From positions 97,341-161,340 of the forward strand of contig MNTL01000003.1 of NCBI GenBank assembly GCA_001916965.1: a DNA stretch of 64,000 nucleotides, given 5' to 3'. Made by a program: the position numbers and the translations under genes. The first letter of the stretch is position 1. Every line of letters begins with the position of its first letter. The notes beneath the pieces were generated by a model. The model did not search any database. It had not been told where the DNA came from and worked only from the letters and a program-made list of their open reading frames with translations. This DNA comes from Roseburia sp. CAG:10041_57. GTDB taxonomy: Bacteria > Bacillota > Clostridia > Lachnospirales > Lachnospiraceae. This document shows positions 51,493 through 60,800 of this stretch, in pieces.

Positions 51493-52334
51493 ATCATTCA
51501 ACACATGCAACCCGCCATAAAAAAGCAGATACCATTGTGACGCATATTGTACTGATCGCAGTATGTGCCGTGTTTTTCTTTCCTGTGTTATGGCTTATTA
51601 TGGCATCCTTTTCCAGGAGCGGCTCTATCTATGATATAGGTGGATTCTTCCCGGACAGTTTCAGTCTGGCGGGATATCGCAGGCTTTTTATGGATACCAG
51701 CATGTATGATTATCCCCGGTGGCTGAAAAATACACTTTTTGTTGCGGTATTCTCCAGTCTGATCGGTACAGTACTGGTCATCCTGACTGCATATACAATA
51801 AGCAGGTTTCAGTTTGCTGGCAAGAAGGCATTCATGAAGTCAGCACTGGTATTGTCCATGTTTCCGAGCTTTATGGGAATGACGGCAGTTTATCTGCTGA
51901 TGGTGAATTTCAATCTTATAAACCGTCTGTGGAGTCTGATCTTCATCTATGCGGCAGGAGCGCCTATGGGTTATCTGGTCCAGAAGGGGTATTTCGATAC
52001 GATATCCAATTCTATTTATGAGGCAGCCAGAATGGATGGTGCGACTAATATGAGAGTGTTTTGCAGTGTAACCTTACCGCTGTCCAAACCGATCATTGTA
52101 TATACGGCGCTTACGCAGTTTGCATGGCCCTGGAGTGACTTTATCCTGCCTAACCTGTTATTAAAGAACAAAGATCTGTGGACGGTGGCAGTAGGACTGA
52201 TGCATCTGGATGAAACACAGTTTACTAGATTTGCAGCAGGGTCTGTTTTTATTGCAGTACCTATTGTAATTCTGTACTTTGCATTGTCTAATTTCCTTGT
52301 GACCGGAGTTTCTGCCGGAGCAGTAAAAGAATAA
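51489..52334 (+). CDS. ABC maltodextrin importer permease (MalG-like)
   Basis: 281 residues, six TM helices, EAA loop EAARMDGATNMRVFCSVTLP, C-terminal tail TGVSAGAVKE. Completes the channel. Starts in the ATGA overlap with the MalF-like gene. A terminator lies 10 bases after the stop and separates it from the convergent hydrogenase-chemoreceptor gene. Confidence 0.93.
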   Translation: MNHSTHATRHKKADTIVTHIVLIAVCAVFFFPVLWLIMASFSRSGSIYDIGGFFPDSFSLAGYRRLFMDTSMYDYPRWLKNTLFVAVFSSLIGTVLVILTAYTISRFQFAGKKAFMKSALVLSMFPSFMGMTAVYLLMVNFNLINRLWSLIFIYAAGAPMGYLVQKGYFDTISNSIYEAARMDGATNMRVFCSVTLPLSKPIIVYTALTQFAWPWSDFILPNLLLKNKDLWTVAVGLMHLDETQFTRFAAGSVFIAVPIVILYFALSNFLVTGVSAGAVKE

Positions 52335-52343
52335 TATAAGTTG

Positions 52344-52373
52344 AGCCAGTCCGAAAGGGCTGGCTTATTTCTT
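52344..52373. terminator. Intrinsic terminator after the malG-like gene
   Basis: AGCCAGTCC (52344-52352) pairs with GGGCTGGCT (52357-52365) through one G-U pair, GAAA loop, then TATTTCTT. Lies between convergent genes. Confidence 0.75.
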
Positions 52374-52379
52374 ACCTGT

Positions 52380-54332
52380 TTATAAGTTATTTAATTTTTC
52401 AAATTTATTCTTCAATTCATCAGACACTTCACCAATCATGCTTGCAGAAGCGGCAATCTCTTCTGTGCTGGCAGCGAGATTGCTGATTCTGCCATTGACA
52501 TCATCTACGATCTCCATTAAGTGATCTGCCTCTGTTGTAAGGTGTTCAATGGCCTGAACAATCGCATCTTTATTCTTATTGCTATCCAGTGCAGTATCTT
52601 TACTGGTCTCACTTAAATGCTTGATTTCATCAGCTACGACAGCAAAGCCCTTACCAGCTTCGCCAGCTCTGGCAGCCTCGATGGAAGCATTCAGGGAGAG
52701 CAGATTGGTACGGTTCGCCACCTGGGTAATACTGTTGTTATTATCCTCTAATTGCAGTAAGAGGTCACTGATCATATGGAAAGAATCCTGCATACTGTTA
52801 CAGAAGTTGACAACGTCAGCCATGTGACTGCTGATATTACTGCTTTCTTCTGCATTACTGTTATTACCATTTACCATTTCAGTGATAGACTGGTTCAGAG
52901 TAGTGAACTGTTTCTCGGCATCGGAAACCATTTCGCCGATTGCAGTATTTTTATCGGATATTTCCTTGTTGGCAGCTTCCATTTCAGAAGAAAGTACCTG
53001 TAACTGTGCCTTTTCCTGCTCTACAGTGTCTTTTACATAATGAATACAGTTCGATGGAACATTGCAGCTGTTGTGAATTGCACATGCCATATCCTGACAG
53101 GTAGAGTAACCACAGGCGCTACAGTTAATCTTGCGCTGCTCGGCACTATTTTTGTTTAAGGACTGGAAGATAGCTTCCAGTTCCTGCGTATTAGGACGCT
53201 GAATCACGTTGCCGGCAGACAGGTCTGTATATTTGCGGGCAAAATCGTTGGGATTAAGCTGTCTGAACTGTCGGTTCAGTGCTGCCAGACGCTGCTTGTG
53301 GGAGCTGTTCTCTTTCCAGGGACTTCCTGCCTTTTTCTTCTTGGAAGAAGCCTTGATACGCTGAATCTCGTAGAGAATATCGTCATTAGCAGATTTCTGT
53401 GGCTCTATTCCTGTACCGTAGAGACACCCCTGTGCACAGTTGAGTGCATCTACCATAAAAGGCAGCTCCTTATTGGAAGATACACGTTTGGCATAGTCAT
53501 CCAGAAAATGATATACATGTTTCTCACCCTCAATCTGGCGGATGAACAGATCTTCTCCGCAGAACCAGTAGACATTTTCCTTTAAACCACCAGGCATTGG
53601 GTAGATGGAACCAAGACCATATTCGATTTCTGTGCCGACAGGATCACCCTTGATGTGATGGGTGCGTGCATAGTTCATAAGATGGTCAAAGGTTACATTG
53701 TAGTTTACGTAGCCGTTATTATTTGGATCATCGATTTCGGATTTCTTGGCAATACAGGGGCTGATAAAAGCCAGCTTATCCTGAACGTTCATATATTTAC
53801 GAAGATAGATTGCTGCACACATCAGAGGAGACTGTACAGGCATCAGCTTGGGAAGCAGTTCAGGAATATAATGCTCTATGTAGTTGACAACAGCTGGACA
53901 TGGCTGAGAGATACCGCCGGTAAAGTTGTGTTCTGTAATGTAGCGGATGTACGCCCAGGTAGTAATATCCGCACCGAAGCTTACACTGAGGATACGGTTC
54001 ACACCCATTTTTTTAAGCCCGCCAAGGATACTCTTGTATTCATTTGGATAGTTGGCGGCAAAAGCCGGGGCAATCAGAAGAGATATTTTCTGACCTTTTG
54101 CCAGATCAGCAAAGAATGCTTCTGTGTCATCATAATAACTTCTGGCATTGTGTTCGCAGGCATCAAAGCAGGCACCACAACCGATGCATTTATCCCCATC
54201 GACCTCAATAACAGTGCGACCGTCTTTTCCTACTGCGCGGTTTGCTGTAATGACGGGACAGACAGAGATACATTTGTTACAACCGATACAGTTCTCATTG
54301 GTAAATACAAAGCCTTTATGTAAGTTGCTCAT
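52380..54332 (-). CDS. [FeFe]-hydrogenase-like sensor fused to a chemoreceptor signalling domain
   Basis: 650 residues, soluble. Two ferredoxin-type [4Fe-4S] clusters (Cys 15/18/21/25 and 49/52/55/59), then a HydA-like domain with versions of the three H-cluster motifs: ISQPCPAVVNYIE (L1), ISPCIAKKSE (L2) and VDALNCAQGCLYGTG (L3), all four key Cys present. Next a [4Fe-4S] domain (INCSACGYSTCQDMACA) and a C-terminal MCP signalling hairpin (NLLSLNASIEAARAGEAGKG). No TM helix. The arrangement matches the chemotactic sensory class (group C2 in my recollection of hydrogenase classification). It should couple hydrogen or redox state to CheA. GAGGAGG precedes the ATG by nine bases. Confidence 0.88.
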   Translation of the reverse strand: MSNLHKGFVFTNENCIGCNKCISVCPVITANRAVGKDGRTVIEVDGDKCIGCGACFDACEHNARSYYDDTEAFFADLAKGQKISLLIAPAFAANYPNEYKSILGGLKKMGVNRILSVSFGADITTWAYIRYITEHNFTGGISQPCPAVVNYIEHYIPELLPKLMPVQSPLMCAAIYLRKYMNVQDKLAFISPCIAKKSEIDDPNNNGYVNYNVTFDHLMNYARTHHIKGDPVGTEIEYGLGSIYPMPGGLKENVYWFCGEDLFIRQIEGEKHVYHFLDDYAKRVSSNKELPFMVDALNCAQGCLYGTGIEPQKSANDDILYEIQRIKASSKKKKAGSPWKENSSHKQRLAALNRQFRQLNPNDFARKYTDLSAGNVIQRPNTQELEAIFQSLNKNSAEQRKINCSACGYSTCQDMACAIHNSCNVPSNCIHYVKDTVEQEKAQLQVLSSEMEAANKEISDKNTAIGEMVSDAEKQFTTLNQSITEMVNGNNSNAEESSNISSHMADVVNFCNSMQDSFHMISDLLLQLEDNNNSITQVANRTNLLSLNASIEAARAGEAGKGFAVVADEIKHLSETSKDTALDSNKNKDAIVQAIEHLTTEADHLMEIVDDVNGRISNLAASTEEIAASASMIGEVSDELKNKFEKLNNL

Positions 54333-54481
54333 AATGGAAAACCTCCTCGTATATTTTATTTTTAAGCTGTGAAATTAATATAATAAAAAACAAATTGTAA
54401 TGGTACATTTCACAAAAAAACTGTTAATATTATAACATAGTATGGTAAAAAGTGACAACAATACACATGCAATAAAATAAA

Positions 54482-54509
54482 TTGTATTTTAAAAAGTCCA
54501 TGTTAAAAT
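54482..54509 (+). promoter_or_regulatory. Candidate promoter of the Wadjet operon
   Basis: TTGTAT (54482-54487), 16-base spacer, TAAAAT (54504-54509), 34 bases before the first gene in an otherwise AT-rich divergent gap (54333-54543). AT-richness lowers certainty. Confidence 0.45.
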
Positions 54510-54543
54510 AAGGTATATGATAGATATAAAAATGGAGATTGAT

Positions 54544-55545
54544 ATGAAAAGAATAAGTCTGGATGATCTGGAACATGCATTGCACCCTCAGGATTATCAA
54601 CAACTGTATGAGGCTGTTTTGCATAGAATTGAACTTGGAGAGATAAAACCGGTTAAAGCATCTGGTAAAAACGGTAAAAAACCTGTATTATACAGGGAGT
54701 ACTGGCTGATAGAACAGGCAAGGGGAGACGAAGATGAATTGGTAGAGGAGCTTTCCTATCAATATGTGCCTGCTATTGCCACAGGATATTATATGAAACA
54801 TCTACAGCAGTATCGTGAAGACCGGGAATGGCTTATGCTATTGGATCAATATCTAAGGGAACATAAATGCCTGCTGGAGTTCCCCATGTCTTTGAACGAG
54901 AGAAGCTATGATATCTGGCATAGAGAGAAATTCCTGAAAGAAGAACAGGGCAGAAAAATACTGAAGCGGTGTGGTATTCCCCTGGAAATGTTCAATCTCT
55001 ATGAGACATCGGAACCTTTGGCTTATTATACGGATACAAAGGAAATTCCGCAGAATATTCTGCTTGTAGAAAATAAAGATACCTTTTACAGTATAAGAAG
55101 GAATCTGCTTGCAGGAAAAAACAAAATACTTGGAATCACTATCGGAACAGTTATATATGGTGCCGGTAAGGGTATTCTGCGCTCTTTCCAGGATTTTACA
55201 TTGTGCTGTGAACCTTATATGAAAAACGAAGCGAACAGATTGCTGTACTTTGGGGACTTAGATTATGAAGGTATCATGATCTATGAGAAACTGGCTGATA
55301 ATTTTCTGGACTTTTGTATCATAGAACCTTTTGTACCGGGATATCATGCAATGCTGCATAAGGCAGCACTGAGGGGGCAGGAGCGTTTACCTCATATGAA
55401 GGAGAAGCAGAATCACAATATCGGGATGAAATTCCTGGAATACTTTTCCATGCAGGATAGACAGTATATAAATGGTATTTTGGCAAAGAACAGATATATT
55501 CCACAGGAAATCTTAAATGGTGAGGATTTTAACAATGCAATATGA
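54544..55545 (+). CDS. jetD: Wadjet nuclease subunit JetD (TOPRIM)
   Basis: 333 residues from the ATG at 54544, with GGAG at 54534-54537 six bases before it (ORF start 54517 rejected). The C-terminal half is the DUF2220-type TOPRIM domain: NILLVENKDTFYSIR holds the metal-binding Glu and YFGDLDYEGIMIYE the DxD pair. The N-terminal half holds wing-helix-like arms (DDLEHALHPQDYQQLYEAVL). In Wadjet complexes JetD is related to topoisomerase VI and cuts circular DNA after SMC-driven extrusion. Overlaps jetA by 11 bases, so the operon is tightly coupled. Confidence 0.85.
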   Translation: MKRISLDDLEHALHPQDYQQLYEAVLHRIELGEIKPVKASGKNGKKPVLYREYWLIEQARGDEDELVEELSYQYVPAIATGYYMKHLQQYREDREWLMLLDQYLREHKCLLEFPMSLNERSYDIWHREKFLKEEQGRKILKRCGIPLEMFNLYETSEPLAYYTDTKEIPQNILLVENKDTFYSIRRNLLAGKNKILGITIGTVIYGAGKGILRSFQDFTLCCEPYMKNEANRLLYFGDLDYEGIMIYEKLADNFLDFCIIEPFVPGYHAMLHKAALRGQERLPHMKEKQNHNIGMKFLEYFSMQDRQYINGILAKNRYIPQEILNGEDFNNAI

Positions 55546-57142
55546 ATTTCTGAAACAGTTCCCCAAACGAATGAAGCATGTGGGAATGTATGCGTTAGTG
55601 CTGCAGAACAGCAGCCAGAAGCAGACATGGAAACAATACGGAATCCTGAAAACAGATGAACAGATCAATATTATATTTGCCCTCATGCTGTATATCATGG
55701 AGCAGTCCTTAAAAGAGGAAAAATGTACCATGGATGATATGGGGGCATATCTGGATTACCTTAATATGACGTATTTTAATACATGGATGTCTTTTGACGA
55801 TTGCAGAAAGCTGGGAGATTTCATTATTAATGTAATTCTGTCAAATGAAGGAAAGGCAATGTATTTTGACGGATATGATTTTGAGCAGAGAGCATATAAA
55901 ATCATGAATATCAGTTATGTGTCAAATGAAATCGTATATCTGGATTCGGATGTAAAAAGGACATCCTACCGTTTGACGGAGGACGGTTATAATCTGCTGC
56001 TTTCCACGCTGGAAATCGAGAACAATATGAAGCTGACAATTCATGAGATGATATTCAAAATGCATCTGGAGAAGCAAAGCTACGACAAGGCAGTCGATGA
56101 GATTAAAAATGTATTTAACCTCTTGAGGATACAGCTCCAGAAGATCCAGGATGCCATGCTGCGTGTGCGTAGAAATGCATTAAGCTATTCTGTTTCGGAC
56201 TATGAGCAGCTTCTTGGTGAAAATATGGAATCTATTGATATGACAAAGCAGAAGTTCCAAAGCTATAGGGAGACTGTAAGGAAAAGAGCCAAAGAACTGG
56301 AAGAACAGAATATCAATGTAAGGAAGTTATCTGCACAGGAGGAGGAGAATCTGGAGAATCTCAGAATCATTGAAAGCTATCTTAACCGTGGTATCGATGA
56401 GCACCAGAAAATCCTGAATTCGCATTTTGACCTGAAAATCCTTTATGAAAAAGAACTGGAACTGTTGTCGCAAATGTCATTGATCCAGAGATTTTCATTA
56501 AGGACAGATCTCTATGATAAGGTATTACAGGATGCTTCCGGATTGGATAATATAGATATATTTTTAAGACCGTTATTTCATCAGGCTCCGGATAAAATTT
56601 ATAATCTGCAGAAAGCGACACAGCTTCAGCGTCCAATCAGGAAGAAGCAGCAGGAAGAAGAGGAAGAAGTACTGGACTTTGATGAAGACCAATGGCAGGA
56701 AGAATATGCAGCAAGAAAGCGCAAACGCCTTATGCAGTATGAGAACAGTCTTGGGTTTGTACTGGATAAAATGATGGAAAAAGGCAAAATTACGCTGCAG
56801 GAGATGGCATCGTCTCTTGGCAGAGAAGAACAGAACACGTTAATTCCCGATATAGATATATTTAAAGAAATCATGGTAGAGCTGATAAAAAGCCGTCATA
56901 TTGATATAGATGCGCTGCGTAAGGAAAAGAGCGAGTATATTGCAGAGGAAACATTGGATTTCCAGCTAAATGAGATGATATTGGAGTTAGTGGATAAGGA
57001 TGAAAGAAGGAAGCACATCCATCAGATAGATATATACAGGCTTGAAGATGGTGGTGTAGTGGAGTTTAGAAATATCAGGAATGAGACCGGTGATGGAAAA
57101 ACAGTACGTTGTTCCAATGTAGCATTGGAAATTGGAGAATAG
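55535..57142 (+). CDS. jetA: Wadjet subunit JetA (kleisin-like, DUF5716 type)
   Basis: 535 residues from the ATG at 55535 (GAGGA at 55522-55526, eight bases away). Helical throughout with long coiled-coil segments (about 180-330) and a C-terminal winged-helix region (DKMMEKGKITLQEMASSLGRE) plus acidic hinge (EEEEEVLDFDEDQWQEEY). By order and shape it is the kleisin that bridges the SMC-like ATPase. The DUF5716 assignment is from memory. Starts inside jetD and ends 10 bases before jetB. Confidence 0.8.
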   Translation: MQYEFLKQFPKRMKHVGMYALVLQNSSQKQTWKQYGILKTDEQINIIFALMLYIMEQSLKEEKCTMDDMGAYLDYLNMTYFNTWMSFDDCRKLGDFIINVILSNEGKAMYFDGYDFEQRAYKIMNISYVSNEIVYLDSDVKRTSYRLTEDGYNLLLSTLEIENNMKLTIHEMIFKMHLEKQSYDKAVDEIKNVFNLLRIQLQKIQDAMLRVRRNALSYSVSDYEQLLGENMESIDMTKQKFQSYRETVRKRAKELEEQNINVRKLSAQEEENLENLRIIESYLNRGIDEHQKILNSHFDLKILYEKELELLSQMSLIQRFSLRTDLYDKVLQDASGLDNIDIFLRPLFHQAPDKIYNLQKATQLQRPIRKKQQEEEEEVLDFDEDQWQEEYAARKRKRLMQYENSLGFVLDKMMEKGKITLQEMASSLGREEQNTLIPDIDIFKEIMVELIKSRHIDIDALRKEKSEYIAEETLDFQLNEMILELVDKDERRKHIHQIDIYRLEDGGVVEFRNIRNETGDGKTVRCSNVALEIGE

Positions 57143-57152
57143 GTGGGCAAAG

Positions 57153-57860
57153 ATGGCATACGAAATTGAAGAAATCAGGTTAAGCCAGCAGATTTTCTAT
57201 TATCTGTTAGAGCATTTTGAACTGCGTGAAGAAGAGGAAGAAAGACTATACCGGGCTTATACAGAGGAAGAGGCGGTACAGAATCTTGTAAAATCCCAGG
57301 CAGCGGAAGCAGAAAGCGCAGTGGAAAGATATGGGGATGTGATTTATCTGATCCCGAAGGAAGAAAATGTTTTTCTGGGATTTTCCAAAGCGAAGTTAAA
57401 GGAGACATTGTGTAAATCAGCAGCTACAGACAAGGATTTCTACTTATCACAGTTCGTGATCCTGACATTGCTTGTGGAATTTTATGATGGACAGGGAAGC
57501 AGCAGCAGGTCAAGAGAGTATATCCGGGTAGGAGAATTGCAGAACTGTATCTCTGCCAGACTTAAGGAGGGTGTAGAGAATACCTCGGAGGAAGAAGAGG
57601 AGCAGAAGGGAATTGCCTTCAGAAATATGTTGGAAGCATATGAGGCACTCCGGTCAGATGATAAAGGCTCAAGGGCTAAGACCACCAAAGAAGGCTTTCT
57701 CTATTCTATATTGACTTTTCTTGAGAAGCAGGGGCTGATTGAGTATGTGGAAGAGGATGAGATGGTAAAAACAAGTAAGAAGCTGGATAATCTGATGGAT
57801 TGGAATCTTTTAAACCAGAATAATTATCAGAGAGTCAGAAAGGTATTGGAGCATGAGTAA
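57153..57860 (+). CDS. jetB: Wadjet subunit JetB (MksE/KITE-like)
   Basis: 235 residues from the ATG at 57153 (AGGTGGG at 57141-57147); a TTG at 57132 is in frame but lacks spacing. Small, acidic, helical, with two winged-helix-like segments (LSQQIFYYLLEHFELREEEEERL; SILTFLEKQGLIEYVEEDEMV), typical of the KITE subunits that bind the kleisin. Resembles DUF6063-type JetB (recollection). Overlaps jetC by eight bases. Sequence identity to named families is low by eye; the operon position carries the call. Confidence 0.75.
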   Translation: MAYEIEEIRLSQQIFYYLLEHFELREEEEERLYRAYTEEEAVQNLVKSQAAEAESAVERYGDVIYLIPKEENVFLGFSKAKLKETLCKSAATDKDFYLSQFVILTLLVEFYDGQGSSSRSREYIRVGELQNCISARLKEGVENTSEEEEEQKGIAFRNMLEAYEALRSDDKGSRAKTTKEGFLYSILTFLEKQGLIEYVEEDEMVKTSKKLDNLMDWNLLNQNNYQRVRKVLEHE

Positions 57861-60800
57861 AGTCAACGCAGTCCGTTTTATCAATCTTAATTATAATAAT
57901 AATGCGATCAGGATCAGTGATGAGACCTTTCAAATGGGAGGAAGAAGTACACTCCTGTCCCTTCGGAATGGGGGTGGCAAATCTGTATTGGTACAGATGA
58001 TGACAGCCCCGTTTGTGCATAAGCAGTATAGAAAGACAAAAGACAGACCTTTTGAAAGCTATTTTACGTCATCCAAGCCTACTTTCATTATGGTTGAATG
58101 GAAGCTGGACGGTGGAGCAGGTTATGTGTTGACTGGAATGATGGTAAGAAAAAGCCAGATTATGGAAGAACAGTCTTCAGAACCTTTGGAAATTGTAAAT
58201 TTTATCAGTGAATATACAACAAGATGTGAAGAGGATATTTATCATTTACCGGTTGTAGAAAAAGGAAAAAAGGAAATTGTTCTTAAAAATTATGGATTTT
58301 GCAGACAGTTATTTGAAGGCTATAAGAAGGACCGCAGTAAGAAATTCTATTATTACGATATGAATAATTATGCTCAATCCAGACAATATTTTGATAAGCT
58401 GGCAGAGTATCAGATTTATTATAAGGAATGGGAAACGATCATCCGTAAGGTAAATCTGAAAGAATCAGGTCTGTCTGAGCTTTTTTCTGATTGTAAGAAT
58501 GAGAAAGAACTGATTGAAAAATGGTTTCTGGATTCGATAGAGAGCAAGCTGAACCGTGAAAAAGACCGCATGAAGGAATTTCAGTCAATCGTGGAGAAAT
58601 ATATTATCAGTTATAAAGATAATAAATCAAAAATAGAGCGGAGAGATACTATTCTGGAATTCCAGACAGATATGAAAGAACTACAGCAGTATGGTGAAGC
58701 GTATGAGATTGCAGAAAAGCAGATCCATGCTATGGAGAACCGTATAGCAGCCTTTAGAAGTGTGCTTGCGCAGATTGAAAAGGACACGGTGGCACGGCAG
58801 TCAGAGCAGGAGCAGCAAAGGGCAGGGATGGAAGAACAACTGGCGCACATCATGTATGAAAAATTGTCCATGGAAATATATGAACTGATGGAGCAGAAGA
58901 AGTATCATACCGGTAACAGAGATATGATTTCCATGGAAATGAATGAATTGGAACTGGAGACAGAGTATGTTGAGAAGCTTATCCACAGCTATGCCTGTGC
59001 AAAACAGCAGAAAATTGTGGATGAATATACCAGAGATAACGAACTGCTTGTGGAAAAGATTGCAGTTTATCGTGAAAACGAGAAGGAGTATGAGCCTGAA
59101 AGAAAAAAACTGGGTGGATATCTGCATACTCATTATGGGGACAAGTTCCGCAAAGCAGGGCAAAATGCTGAACAGATCCAAAGGGAATATGACAGCAACC
59201 TTGGCAGACAGCAGGAGATGATAGAAAAGGAATGCGAATATCAGACCAGAATAGAGGAGTTAATCGCTGAAATAGCCAAAGACCAGGAAAGACTGTCATC
59301 CTTTGACCGGCAGGAAGAGGTATTCAACAGAGATTATCAGGAGCATTTTGTAAGAAATATCATTGGTACATACGAACCGGGAATGCTTCAGATCAAAAAA
59401 GAACAGTATGTGCAGGAGCAGGAGCAGCTGCATAGAAACAATATGCAGCATAAACGTCAGCAGGAAGAAACGGAAGAAAAAGTAAAATCAATGCAAAGAA
59501 ACCTGCAGGACAGAAATAACCAGAAGATGCAGAAAGAATATGAACTGCGGACTCTTACGGAACAAGGGGAAGAATATAGCAGACAGATCAGGGAAAGACA
59601 GGTCATGATGCAGTATCTTGAGCTGGATGATACGTATTTATGGAATGATGGGAAAATCATGGAAGCAGCAGACCGTAAGATCGCAGAATGTGACAGAGTA
59701 CGTGCAGAACTGGAGAAAGAGCATAATCTGCTGGAAAGAGAATGGAAAAAACTGACATCAGGTGAAATACTGGAACTACCAAAAGATTTTCAGGAATTAC
59801 TTACCCGGCTGGAGCTGCATCCGGTGTATGGAATGAATTGGCTGGAGAAGAATGGATATTCTGTAGAAGAGAATACAGAGCTTGTCAGAAGGCAGCCTTT
59901 TATACCATATGCATTGATTCTTCCAAGGCAGGAAATGAAGCAGCTTGAGTTACATGGACAGGATATCTGTACGTCCTTTCCCATTCCTATCATTCCAAGA
60001 GAAGAACTGGAGCGGACATTGGCACAAGAGCCAACAAGTATGGTCCAATTATCGGGGATAAGCTTCTATTTATGGTTCAATGAGAAATTACTGGATGAAG
60101 ATGCTTTACGTGTTTTGATCAAGAACAAAGAATCAGAGATGACCAAAAAGCAGAAGCAGCTGGAGAATAAAAAGACTGAGTATAAGGATGCACTCGACAG
60201 AAAGCAGATGCTGGAACGGCAAAGTATCACAAAAGAGAAAGTAGAGAAGAATCGTCAGCAGATTACGGATACGGAGCAGGAAATATCAGAAATCGACAAT
60301 CAGATTATCCACGATAAAGAAGAAATGGACAGGCTGGAACAAAAGAGGAGTGAGCTTGTACAGATTATTCTGAAAGAGAAACAATGCATGGAGTGGAACC
60401 AGAGAAGGGCATCAGATTTTGACTATTTCTGCCGGGAATATGATTCATATCTGGAGAAGCACGACACTCTTGAAAAGAATCGAAAAGAAAAGACAAAATA
60501 TGAAGATAATAAAAAGCAGGCGCAGGATTTACTGGAAAAGTACCGTGAACAGCAGAGGACACTGGAAAGCAGACAGCGGGAATTAAAAGCACAGACTGAA
60601 AATATACAGAAGAAGTATATTCTGTATCAGGAGTATGAGCCAATTGCCCTGGAAGGACAGAATAGGCCGGTGTCTGAGATGGAAGCCAGATACGAAGCCA
60701 TTACAACGAAGATGTCTTTTCAATTACAGGATCTGGAGCATCAACTGCAGAAAACGAACGGCAGTTTGAACAGGGCGAAAGAGGAACTGGCCAGATTACA

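Noticed and set aside
53655..54323. 222-codon plus-strand ORF opposite the hydrogenase-chemoreceptor gene
   Set aside because: It lies wholly antisense to a gene with strong motifs, and shows no ribosome site or recognisable domain.
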